A stretch of 64,000 bases of DNA. Origin: Conus ventricosus. Taxonomy: Eukaryota > Mollusca > Gastropoda > Neogastropoda > Conidae. This document shows positions 24,798 through 34,149 of the stretch, in pieces; position 1 is the first letter of the stretch, and each line of letters begins with the position of its first letter. The stretch is from positions 3,975,007 through 4,039,006 of the forward strand of contig CM031628.1 in NCBI GenBank assembly GCA_018398815.1. Direction: 5' to 3'. The position numbers and the translations under genes are program-made. Under the pieces are notes generated by a model. The model saw nothing but the letters and a program-made list of their open reading frames with translations, was not told the DNA's origin and did no database searches.

Positions 24798-25757
24798 ATG
24801 GACATCATTGAAGAGATGATGACCATTGGCGAACCCCAAGATCAACACAACACTGATGCTGGCGACCAGTTCCAGCAACACAGCAACCCCTGCAGACTCT
24901 ACAAGCTGCGTAAATTTTCAGGCGATGGCGACATGGAAGACTTCGCCCGAGAGGTGCGCCTCATTCTGCAACTTCAGCCCATCCCAGACCGCTTAGCGGC
25001 AAGCTGGCTTCTTAACTCACTTGACGGACGAGCCAAGCAAGAGATCCTGACACGGGAAGCAGGGGAGATCAACTCAGCTGAGAAAATAATCAAGATTCTT
25101 GAACAAGAATGGGGGGAACAAAAAGATCACTCAACACTGACGGCGACCTTCTTCAGGCGACAGCTTGGTAGGGGCGAGTCTATAGGCGAATACGCATCAA
25201 CACTCCGCATTGCTATGGGTCAAGATCTACGAGGCGAATCCTGACGCGCCTCTCGAGCCAACATTACTCCGGGACGCCTTCGTCAACGGCCTGCACCCGG
25301 CATCATTGAAGAGGGACATGAAGCGGTTTACAAGGGAACACCCCCGGGCTACCTTCATAGAAGCAACAAAGGAAGCACACGAGGGATGAGGGAAGACTCC
25401 ATCGCCGAGAATGCCATCGAACAGACATCACTGGGCCCCGACATACTGCAGCGGCTGGAGGAGAAGATATCGGCGCTGACTCTGAAGACGGAAGCCCTCA
25501 AGCAACACCTACACGGCAGCATAGAAGAGCAGCACGTCAATGCCCCTAGAAGTCGGCAGCAACCAGCGATGTCCCCTCCCAGAATGCATTCCCATCAGCC
25601 TTCCTTCACCCACCAGCCAGCTTCCCAGTCTACACGGACGTGCTGGTGGTGCCAGCGCAAGGGACACGTCCAAGCAAACTCCCGAGCAAGACAAGAGTAT
25701 CTTCAAAGGCAGCAAAGACAAAATCAACAGGGCTACAGGATGCAGGGAAACGAGTAA
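24798..25757 (+). pseudogene. gag: gag of gypsy element (capsid-like region plus zinc knuckle)
   Basis: Starts at the first ATG after the primer site (24798). Residues about 32-45 hold the Ty3-type gag motif LYKLRKFSGDGDMEDF, followed by a helical capsid-like region. The frame breaks near 25225, where reading moves to another frame up to 25385 and continues in the frame opened at 25386. Near 25640-25690 lies a nucleocapsid knuckle, CWWCQRKGHVQANS, in which the last Cys of CX2CX4HX4C is Ser (codon TCC). The error-rich copy has TGC there. Downstream Gln-rich tail ends at 25757. Gag would form the particle and bind RNA. Confidence 0.85.
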
Positions 25758-25759
25758 CC

Positions 25760-26460
25760 CCGCTGTTATGGAAAACCAGGCAGCGGGGGGGAGGAAGAAG
25801 AAGCAGTCAACAACAATAGAAGAAGTCAAGTTCGCAGCAAAAGGCTGCGCATCAAAGGAAGAAACGAAGACAAACCTCGCCGGAAGATGTCGACGACTGA
25901 AATCAAGATTAACGGCAGGACGACACAGGCTCTCGTGGACACGGGCAGCGAAAGTAACGACTGTCACAGAAGCTTGGGCTGCAAGAAATCTCAAGAATCT
26001 TCGACAAGAAGATGGCCTCGTCAAAATACGAGCAGTGAATGGGGCAGAGGTGCCCTACTCCGCCATCTACTTGGTCGACATACAAGTCTTCAATACCCTC
26101 TGCTCAAACACCCGGTCTTCGTAGTCAAAACGCCTACGGAGCCATTTATGAGGGAGAAGAAGGAACGAGCCCCAGTACTGGTGGGGATGAACGTCTTGGA
26201 ACCCTGCCTGAACAATGCTTCAAACCTTCCTCCAACCCTTCAACTCTTAGCGCAAGAAATCAAGAAGAAGAAGATGTCTACCAAGGGCATCGCTCGTACG
26301 ATCTCCCGTCAACACATCCCTGCCTTCTCTATTGCGACAATCAAAGTCTCAAGCCCGAAGACTGACTTCATATCCCTGATGGCTTCACCATCGACGCAAC
26401 CACTTCCCCAAGGCCTGCTACTAGTCCCCACTTTGCTCAACAACACTGGCAGTCACGCTA
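25760..26460 (+). pseudogene. Retropepsin-type protease region of pol
   Basis: Near 25930 is ALVDTGSES, the aspartic protease active-site triad D-T-G. The flap-like part (RAVNGAEVPYS, near 26030) lies in a shifted frame, and the PVLVGMNVL segment (near 26180) stands where the family has a hydrophobic-G-x-(D/N) motif. At least two frameshifts are needed to connect them. The enzyme would cut the Gag-Pol polyprotein. Confidence 0.8.
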
Positions 26461-26699
26461 TGTCAGGATGGCAAACCTGACACATGAGGACAAACTCCTG
26501 CCTGCCAGAACTCCAGTAGCTGTCTTAGAAGCTGTCAACACGCATGAAAAAGGGCCTTTGATCCAGCTCAACGTCAACGAATCATCGTATCAGAAGTCAC
26601 TGCTGAAGAAGAAGAAGAAGAAAGAGAGAAGACAGAGGCAAGCAGCAAAACAAAGCCCAACATCCTTCCTCCAGACTTCGATGGCACTGACAGACAGAA

Positions 26700-28000
26700 A
26701 AAGAAGCTACAGAACCTCCTTGAAAAAGTCTCCGACGCCTTCATGACTGACTCTACAGACCTGGGCTACACTGATGCAGTGACACATCGGCTGAAGACTA
26801 CAGATGAAAAACCAGTGGCTCAACCATATCGTAGAATTCCTCCCCATCAATTTGAAGAAGTTCAGAGTCACCTGAAAGAACTACTGAAGAAGGGCATCAT
26901 CACTGAGGGTTACTTGCCTTGGCTTAAGGCTGTGTCAGACCAATTGACATAGGCCAGAACACCAAGGCTACATCAAAATGTTGTTATGCTCTGCATAGTT
27001 ATGTGGGGATTGTCTTCAGTCATGACAAGCTCCTAGCATAACATTATCAGTCTCCCAAATCCCCGAAGTCGGAGTGTGGCTGCCCATGTGGCGGGGTAAT
27101 CAAAAACGGTCACACACGTAATGTTCTCATCCCCAGCTGATGCATTTGTGCCATAGTGTTCAAATACTTCGGCTGTTCGGATGATCCCTGGAGTCTTTTA
27201 GCCAGGGTACGACAACAACAACAACAACTGAGGGTTACAGCCCCTACGCCGCACCGATTGTCATCGTCCGGAAGAAAGACGGGTCCATCCGACTTTGCGT
27301 CGACTATCGCAAGTTGAACTCCAAAACCATCAGAGATGCCTTCCCTCTGCCCAGAATCCAAGAGTCTTTCGATGCTCTGGTCGGGTCACAGTACTTTTCC
27401 ACCCTTGACCTTGGCTCCGGCTTCCACCAGATAGCCATGCACCCTGACGATCAACATAAGACGGCTTTCACCACTCCAGTGGGCTCTTTGAATATACCAG
27501 AATGCCAATGGGCCTCTGCACAGCACCAGCCACGTTCAGCGACTGATGCAGTCTACGATGTCCGAATTCATGTTCCAGTTCCTCTTGGTCTACATCGACG
27601 ACCTCCTGATCTACTCAAAGACCTTTGAAGAACACCTGGAACACTTGGAACGCCTGCTCCGAAGAATCAAAGAAACGGGACTCAAGTTGAGGGCAGACAA
27701 ATGTCAATTCCTGCGACGCCAAGTCATCTACCTGGGGCACACCATCTCTGCTGAAGGGGTATCCTGCGAAGATTCCAAGGTACGGGTTGTCAAGGAATGG
27801 CCAGTCCCCACTACAACCTCTGAACTCCGCAGTTTCCTGGGTTTCGCCAGCTACTACCGGCGGTTCATCAGAAATTTTGCCAAGATAGCCGGTCCCTCCA
27901 CGACTTGGTTCTCCAGCGACAAAAGCAAGAAAAAAAAACGCCGACATCACCACACGCTGGGCCCAACACCATGAGGAAGCTTTCAGAAAACTGAAGACCG
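26700..28000 (+). pseudogene. Reverse transcriptase of gypsy element, interrupted by a retroposon
   Basis: The N-terminal part (26743-26913) has the typical QPYRRIPPHQ...LLKKGIIT segment. The RT resumes at 27239 with SPYAAPIVIVRKKDGS and VDYRKLN, then STLDLGSGFHQI (near 27400) and, after frameshifts near 27490, the catalytic YIDDLLIYS (near 27590) and LGFASYYRRFI (27835). Without the insert the frame would be intact across the junction. Further breaks at about 27480 and 27920 fall near short repeats. Synthesises cDNA in the particle. Confidence 0.9.
26914..27226. mobile_element. SINE-like retroposon inserted in RT
   Basis: About 313 bp flanked by a perfect 12-bp duplication, ACTGAGGGTTAC (26902-26913 and 27227-27238), and ending in an ACAACAACA tail on the plus strand. 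Long variable TSD plus simple tail indicate LINE-mediated retroposition. I see no convincing box A/B, so a tRNA origin is not supported; it could be a truncated LINE tail or another SINE class. Confidence 0.85.
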
Positions 28001-28002
28001 CC

Positions 28003-28431
28003 ATGACTTCAGCACCTGTCCTGGGCTACGCAGATTTCACCAAGCCTTTCATCCTGGAGACTGACGCCAGCCACGACGGACTGGGCGCCATTCTCTCTCA
28101 AGAACAAGATGGGCGACGCCAGGTCCTGGCCTATGCAAGCAGAAGGCTACGTCCAACAGAAAAGAATCAGGCCAATTACTCTAGCATGAAGCTAGAATTC
28201 CTCGCCATGAAGTGGGCTGTCACCGAAAAATTCAGAGACTACCTCCTGGGCTCCAAGTTCGTCGTCTACACTGACAACAATCCCCTTGCCCACTTCAAGA
28301 CAGCTTCCCTGGGCGCCTTAGAGCAATGCTGGGCTGCTCAGTTAGCACAGTTCGACTTCGAAATCAAGTACCGGCCTGGAAAGACAAATCCTGCCGACGC
28401 CCTTTCCAGACTGCCCCACCACGGAAGATGA
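28003..28431 (+). pseudogene. RNase H domain of gypsy pol
   Basis: 143 open codons with ETDASHDGLGAIL (first catalytic Asp), a second acidic motif in KLEFLAMKWAV, VYTDNNPL (third Asp), and the connection NPADALSRLP that ends Ty3/gypsy RNase H. It degrades RNA in RNA-DNA hybrids during cDNA synthesis. The frame is joined to the RT upstream by a frameshift near 27920-28000. Confidence 0.9.
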
Positions 28432-29030
28432 AGCCCGCTGCTACTCCTGTCCCATCCCAGATTGCTGCCATCCAAGAGACGGACTGCAGAGTCACGCTTA
28501 TACCGGAACAACACCCCTGATGCTGAAGAAGACGCTGCCAGAAGACAACCAGCCAGTTGAACTCGACACCTGGGTCAATCTTCACCAGGCTCGCCTGAGA
28601 GACGCCTACAGCAAGGCACGCCAACAGTCCCAGAAAATCGCCGCCAGGAGAGACGAAGCCAGACAGAAGACGTCTCCCTCCATCCTGTCTGAAGGGGACC
28701 TGGTCTACCTTCGCAACCGGGAGAGAGGGAAGTTGCAAGATGCCTGGAAGCCTCAACTATTCCAGGTCGTCACACGGCCCTATAACAACGACGCCTACGT
28801 GGTACGACCATTGGCTGGAGGAATCGACCGCACGGTCAACAGGAAAGACATGCTGCCAGCCACGAACCCAGAGAAGACTCGGAAGACGAGGACGAAGACC
28901 CAATACCACCTCCCACACGGGAAGAAGACTCCAACAGCGAATCCGAGGAAGACTTCGTGATGATGAACATTCCCCAGACTCCTGAACGGAAGAAACCAGT
29001 TCTGCTGCCTACACCCGGTTCCGCTTCCTA
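28432..29030 (+). pseudogene. Integrase remnant: C-terminal domain only
   Basis: After RNase H, about 90 bp of out-of-frame sequence leads directly to the segment that normally follows the integrase core (28520-28960): LDTWVNLHQARLRDAY, then GDLVYLRNRERGKL and WKPQLFQVV, the GPY/F-like C-terminal region. The HHCC zinc domain and the DDE core, normally some 250-300 residues, are absent. An acidic EEDSNSESEED tail ends near 29030. The deletion is also in the error-rich copy, so it predates or is common to both. This copy could not integrate by itself. Confidence 0.85.
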
Positions 29031-30091
29031 GAAGATCCTAAGACTGGCCAGCAAACCAAGAAAAGTGGTATTCTGAGAATCCAGAAATTTTTGTTTAAAA
29101 ATAGTGGTTAGGAATAGAAAGTTAGGCATTCTCCAGAGAAGAGACGTTTGGAGAAAGAAAAGTTAGCAAGATTAGAATTAGAAAAGTTAGGCATTTCTCT
29201 TTCATGAGCAGAAAAGAGACATTTGGAGAAAGAAAAAGGAAAAGTCAGCAAGAACAACAACCTCAGCAAGAACAACTTTACTATATTTTTGAAAAGTTAT
29301 CTTTGCTAAAAGTTTAATTTTTTATTTTCTTTTGACAATGTCTATTTTATAACAGATCTTCCATGGAAATATACAAATATATTTTTCATTCTCTCGTGTG
29401 TAGTTTGGCTACAGAATGGCTGAGAAAGAAAAGAAATTCCTTCTCCCTGTTCCCGTTTTGATTCTCAGTGCCTTATTTATAAAATAACGCACTAGAATCA
29501 AATCACCCTAAAATAATCAATAAGTCGTAAAGCTCCTTTTTGTTAAACTATTAATTCCTTCTACCCCTTGATTCAAACTTGCCTTATTCATGAAATAACG
29601 CAGTTTGAATCAATGCCTTCAATTATAATTTCATAACAAACCCCATTCCCCTGATTCAAACTCGCCTTATTTATAAAATAACGCAGTTTGAATCAGTGCC
29701 TTCATTTTATTCTTTCATTTCGGTTTGCCTTGTTTAAACAACAACGCAAGCTGAATGAAAAGAACGTGTCACGTGAATAATCGGGATTTTCCCTTCTATT
29801 AATAGTTGATTATCATATTACCTATTAAAGATAGCGATATGAATCAAATTGTCATAATCTCTTTAAAAAGAATAAGAAGTATCAAATATACTCTATTCTT
29901 TTCATTCAAGGAGGACCTTGAATAATCGAGAGAGGGGGGAGGGAGAAAAGTGTTGAATATTATTAAATTTTGCTTTATATTTTTTTTAGGAAGGGGCAGT
30001 AACCCTAATACAGGAAATTGACTAGGAAGTGGAGTTATATACCCATCCTAGCACCTGTCCCAACTTTCGATTCAATGAGGGCATTGAAAAA
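29031..30091 (+). other. Non-coding 3' region of gypsy element with repeats
   Basis: About 1 kb without coding sequence. At 29095-29270 two imperfect direct repeats carry GAAAAGTTAGGCATT and TTTGGAGAAAGAAAA. At 29455-29770 lie four related stem-loops. No env-like frame is present. Confidence 0.7.
29455..29770 (+). repeat. Four related stem-loop repeats
   Basis: Units near 29460, 29570, 29655 and 29720, each a ~10-nt arm, an 18-30-nt AT-rich loop and the complementary arm. The two middle ones have perfect arms, GATTCAAACT / AGTTTGAATC; the outer two are diverged, with loops of the CTTATTTATAAAATAACG type. The position upstream of the polypurine tract suggests an RNA element (export, packaging or stability), but that is inference. 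Confidence 0.7.
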
Positions 30092-30108
30092 CAAGAGTAG
30101 GGGGCAGA
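30092..30108 (+). promoter_or_regulatory. Polypurine tract
   Basis: A purine-rich run with AGTAGGGGGCAGA immediately before the TG of the 3' LTR. This is the expected plus-strand primer position. Confidence 0.8.
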
Positions 30109-31018
30109 TGTGGAGAAGTGAAGAAAAGTTATTTACGATTTTTTCAGCCATTATTACAAGAGAAATCACTCTTAACAAACGAATGACGTCAAACGCTCTT
30201 TAATCATAAAGATCAGATTGTAGATCCAAAATAGAATATGTTTCCATGGAAGATAGGTAAATATAAGTTATATCGAAACAAGCAAACATTTAAGCTGTTT
30301 TTAGTTCAAACATAAATCATACATCAATAACGAAAATATCAACGAAGAAGAGAAATCAATTATTTGGGAATATAAATTTTGATACAGTTGCTAAGGGTTA
30401 GTTGCTACGATGATTTACTTGTTTACATTTCGTTTTAGGAACGAAGACAAGCAAATCATCGGAAACTTGATTAAGTTTCATTTAATAGTTGTTGGTTAGA
30501 ATTAGATTATTATATTGCGTTTATCGATAGTTTGTTATAGTATTATTTTTGCTTCGATGTCATGTTGGTAGGATGATGTCGTAGAGTTGGTCGTTAGATT
30601 TGTTTCGATGTTATGTTGTTAGGGTGATCGTCCGATCAATTGACGACGAGCATGTATAAAAGGAGAGCGTGTTTGTGTGTTCAGGTTGTTGTTCTTACGC
30701 AGTTGTTCTTGCGTTGTTCTTGCTGACGGGTCTCGCTGACAGATGCTTGCTGACCATCCTTGCTGACATAAAAGAGAGAGAAACATCGATTCTGGTCTGG
30801 TCTCAAGATTGTTTGCCTGGCTGATCTGAGCGCTGGTTGCTTGCTGTCTCTGCTACTTCTATTGATCCACAACACCCAGCAGAGTTAGTCTGCATGATTA
30901 ATCTGTGCAAAGTGGCAGGCACGAAGATGAGATTGAGCATCCGACATATATAAGATTGAAGTTGAAAATCCTTGGTTCGATCGAGCTCTTGCCTTTGCCC
31001 TAAGTCCACTTTGCCACA
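30109..31018 (+). repeat. 3' LTR of gypsy element
   Basis: TGTGGAGAAG...TTGCCACA, 910 bp, followed by TTAG. TATA box at 30655-30663. Near-identical to the 5' LTR. Confidence 0.92.
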
Positions 31019-31115
31019 TTAGTATCATCTGCGAATATTTTACATGGACTGACAAGGTTATCTGGTAGATCATTTATAAAAATAGTGAAAAAGAACCGGT
31101 CCCAGTATACTTCCT
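31019..31115 (-). pseudogene. LINE B RT scrap between the two insertions
   Basis: A 97-bp piece encoding the GPVLFTIFINDLP segment and the catalytic FADD on the minus strand. It is bounded by the TTCCT duplication of the TIR transposon on one side and the TTAG duplication of the gypsy element on the other. Confidence 0.9.
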
Positions 31116-31207
31116 CAGAGATGGGATTTTTCCGCCGATTGGCGGATTTCCGTCTTTTTGATAGCCCCCGGGGTCGTTTTTGAGATCAGTGTAAATCCGT
31201 TGAGAAA

Positions 31208-31210
<3 letters not shown>

Positions 31211-31245
<35 letters not shown>
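31211..31245. repeat. Poly-G run (35 G)
   Basis: Near the left end of the TIR transposon; 41 G in the error-rich copy (19319-19359). Minus-strand Pro-rich frames across it are artefacts. Confidence 0.9.
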
Positions 31246-31246
<1 letters not shown>

Positions 31247-31497
31247 AGAGATAGGTTTGTGATGAAGCCAATGTACGGCGAGAAGTCGATCGATATTGTG
31301 TTCTCAATTGATCCGTTCGCAAATGGATGTTTCCGGTTTCTGCTTGGGCCGGTCGAGACTGCTGTCTTTGTGTTCATTCTGCGGTTGACCGAAACTATCA
31401 AAGCGGAAGTTGATGTTTGAGAACGCGGCAAACTGTTTTTCGAATTTTTTTCCTGACGCCATTTTCTTTCGGTTTGACGAGAGTAGCGAAAACCAGA

Positions 31498-31871
31498 ATG
31501 TTTCGTCAGATAGCAGAAAGCGAGAAAGTTCTTGCGAAGCAAGTCGATGCTTCAGTTAAAAAGAAATGGATTTGGAAGTGGTTGGAGGAGGAAGTGAGCG
31601 CAAAAGTGATGCTGACCAGTTCCAAAGGTGCCGTCAGCCACAGTGTGATTCTCAGACTGAAAGACTGCATGAGGAAAATCACCTATCCAGGACAAGCAGT
31701 CTGCACATGGTGTAATGACGCGATCAAGTATGGCTCACGGGGCAAGTCAGCATTGATCAACCACGTTCTTGCTGAAAAGCACCTAGCAAGAGTGAAAGAT
31801 CGTCTTACAAACGAGACTCTTGGATCGTTTGGAGCATCGGCGAGTCTACCCACCACCCCCACTCCCACCCC

Positions 31872-31908
<37 letters not shown>

Positions 31909-31974
31909 AAGAGTAATGCTATTTGTTTTGTTGAAGTAATGATATTAATAATATTGCATGTTATCTCCAGATAG
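31498..31974 (+). CDS. N-terminal transposase-like fragment with BED-like zinc finger
   Basis: I chose Met 31498 because the upstream part of the frame has no protein-like composition. The protein starts with a basic helical region (KKKWIWKWLEEEV) and, about 75 residues in, carries CTWCNDAIKYGSRG...HVLAEKHL. This CX2C...HX5H finger is of the BED-like type common at the N-terminus of hAT transposases and their domesticated relatives. The frame then runs into Pro/Thr and a TC-repeat-encoded Ser/Leu tract, so either a splice donor lies before about 31870 or the coding part ends. No catalytic domain follows inside the element. Confidence 0.55.
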
Positions 31975-33072
31975 ATGTAATGCCCACAATCATCAAGCTG
32001 ATTATTTTGCAATGAAGGTTCTCTTTGAAAAAACAGGTTACATCAATGTCACAGTATACACAATTGTGTAGTCAATATTTTACGTAATAAATAGCATACA
32101 ACAAACTATTTTAGTGAGAGAGAGATCAAAACAAAAAAATTGCAAGGGTGTTATTGACATTCTACAGACAAGCAAACAAAACATAAGTAGCCTAAACAGA
32201 CGATAGTACGGAAAAAGTAATAGTAGTAGTAGTAGTAATAATAATAAGAATGTTTTTTACCTATACCACCGCGTCACAAAAATCTTTTTTTTTCTCGAAA
32301 AGATATCATGGGGGGAAAAAATCAGTTACACACATTCATACAAACGAGCAGACCGGCAGATATGCATGCATACTTATACTCTGGTGACTAGATTTAGCAA
32401 GTGACATCATTAATGTTGAGGAGTATCAGAAGTGTGAAAGTGTTTTTTTTCTTATTGTAATAGAGATGGATCAAGTTGAAAAGAAAAAAAAACTGCTTGT
32501 GGGCACACAATGAGTTAAACCTTCACAATTTGCACACTTTGAATATGATCCTTAGTCAACTCTCTCACTTATATTAGGGCCTATTCTATAAAGGAATCAG
32601 AATCCTCCGTGGTATTTTGAAGGACAACTATAAAAAATTATTTGATTGGTGTTCAGGTAAACTTTTTTAATAAGTATTTTGAAGGATGGCTATTGCTATT
32701 AGAAACTAAACTGCTCGCTGAAATGTGGTGATGTGAAGGACAGTAATGAGAAACTGACTTGCAACTGCTGGAAAATTGTGCGACTATTAGCAACTGGAAA
32801 ATCACCAATCCTGTGTCAATGGTCTTCATGATTTCCTGACAGACATCAATGGCGAAGGTGAGAAAGTCTTTTTTTTTTGTAGGATCAAGGTTATTAAAAC
32901 TTTTGAATACTTTGGTGTCTCAGATGCTGATTTTTGCAGGTTAAATTCTAAAAAATCTTCAGCTTCAGGGGGCTTCGCCCCCTGACCCCCACCAGGGGCC
33001 TTGCCCTGGACCCCACCGGGGGCCTTCACTTTTTTTTCCCTCCTTTTTCACATTATGAGAATCCCATCTCTG

Positions 33073-34149
33073 TTCCTTGAGGGATACCACTAAGTACATT
33101 ACATTTCTTTGATTTGGCTGCCCCTACTCTGACTTGTTGAGTTCTATCACTCAGAAAGTTTTTGATCCATTTTAATAAGGTGCCACCAATACCGTATGCT
33201 GCTAGCTTTATAAGGAGTCTCTTAGTCTTATGCGGAACCGTATCAAAAGCTTTTCTAAAATCCATGTATATGATATCAATTCCTTGTCTGCCATCTAGCA
33301 TTGTTGTTATATCCTCCATAACCTCTAACAGCTGTGTGACACATGATCGTTTTTTTTCGAAAACCATGCTGACATTTAGAATATAAATTATTATCTGTAA
33401 AATAGGAGACCATTGAGTCTCTGACAATACTTTCTAAAACCTTGCATAAGATACAAGTAAGACTTACAGGTCTGTAGTTGCTCGGTTCACATTTTGTACC
33501 TTTCTTAAAAATCGCTGTCACCTCTGCCGTTTTCCAGTCTTCAGGTAGTACACCAGTTTCAAGTGTCTTATTAAAAAATGAACACAGTGGAACAGATAGT
33601 TCCTCACATAGCTCTTTTAGTACCCTTGGTGGCAATAATAATCAGCCTGTTGATTGTGGAGACTTAACGGAAGAAGAAGAAGAAATCAGGACCCTGTGCC
33701 TTATTTGGGTTAAGTTGTTTTAATTTACTTTCTACAGCTTTGGGAGTTACTCGAATTTCTGTTAACATTACCCCATTTGAATAACATGCTTCTCTCAAGT
33801 CCGGAATGTCGCATAAATTTTCTTGGGTAAATACACTTGAAAAAAATGTATTTAACATTTGAGCCTTATCCATGTCATCCACCGCAAATGTACCATCAGG
33901 TCTCTTTAATGCACTTATACCTGTACTCATTTTCATTTGCTGTTGCACATACCTCCAAAACTTTTTTGGATAAATTTTACCTTCATTGGCGATCTGCTTC
34001 TCATAATCTCTTCTTATTCTTTTTAACAACTTTTTACATTTGTTTCTTTCCTTTATGTATTTCAGATATGCATAACCTGATTTAGTGGTAAGGTATCTTT
34101 TGAATAGTTTATAGTTCTTTTTGATACATCTGAATGCTGTCTTATTCAT
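33073..34149 (-). pseudogene. LINE B ORF2, RT fingers and palm
   Basis: From 34149 down: a basic linker (KKLLKRIRRDYEKQI) and NPNKAQGPD (33690), then a ~50-bp insertion with an AAG/GAA repeat that breaks the frame near 33630-33680. After it come LPEDWKTAEVTAIFKKG and NYRPVSLTCILCKVLE (33530-33440), and YMDFRKAFDTVPH with the first catalytic Asp (33260). The block ends at SGIPQGT where the TIR transposon sits. Confidence 0.88.

Larger units (their letters stand above)
23777..31018 (+). mobile_element. Ty3/gypsy-type LTR retrotransposon, internally deleted
   Basis: A 7,242-bp element with TG...CA LTRs of 906 and 910 bp, flanked by the 4-bp target duplication TTAG (23773-23776 and 31019-31022). 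The order is 5' LTR, tRNA-Leu-type primer site, gag with zinc knuckle, protease, RT, RNase H, a remnant of integrase, a repeat-rich non-coding 3' segment, polypurine tract and 3' LTR. PR-RT-RH-IN order and 4-bp TSD identify Ty3/gypsy. There is no envelope-like gene. The two LTRs differ by a few 1-4-base indels and no substitution that I can see, so insertion was recent. It cannot be autonomous: the integrase catalytic core is missing and a retroposon interrupts RT. Confidence 0.93.
31116..33072 (+). mobile_element. hAT-like DNA transposon with 5-bp TSD, internally deleted
   Basis: 1,957 bp with perfect 13-bp terminal inverted repeats, CAGAGATGGGATT (31116-31128 and complement of 33060-33072), flanked by TTCCT (31111-31115 and 33073-33077). 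CAG...CTG ends and a TGGG-containing TIR resemble hAT; 5-bp duplications fit the hAT5 group rather than the usual 8 bp. The element holds a plus-strand frame with a BED-like zinc finger, a run of 35 G, a TC tract (about 31877-31905), TAG and TAA repeats (about 32220-32247), and near its right end GGGGGCTTCGCCCCC-type palindromes. No transposase catalytic region was seen. Confidence 0.85.

Noticed and set aside
23777..31018. Endogenous retrovirus with an envelope gene
   Set aside because: No frame with signal peptide, cleavage site or membrane anchor lies between pol and the 3' LTR; only repeats and stem-loops are there.
31074..31322. Proline-rich protein across the G run
   Set aside because: The prolines come from the poly-G complement only.
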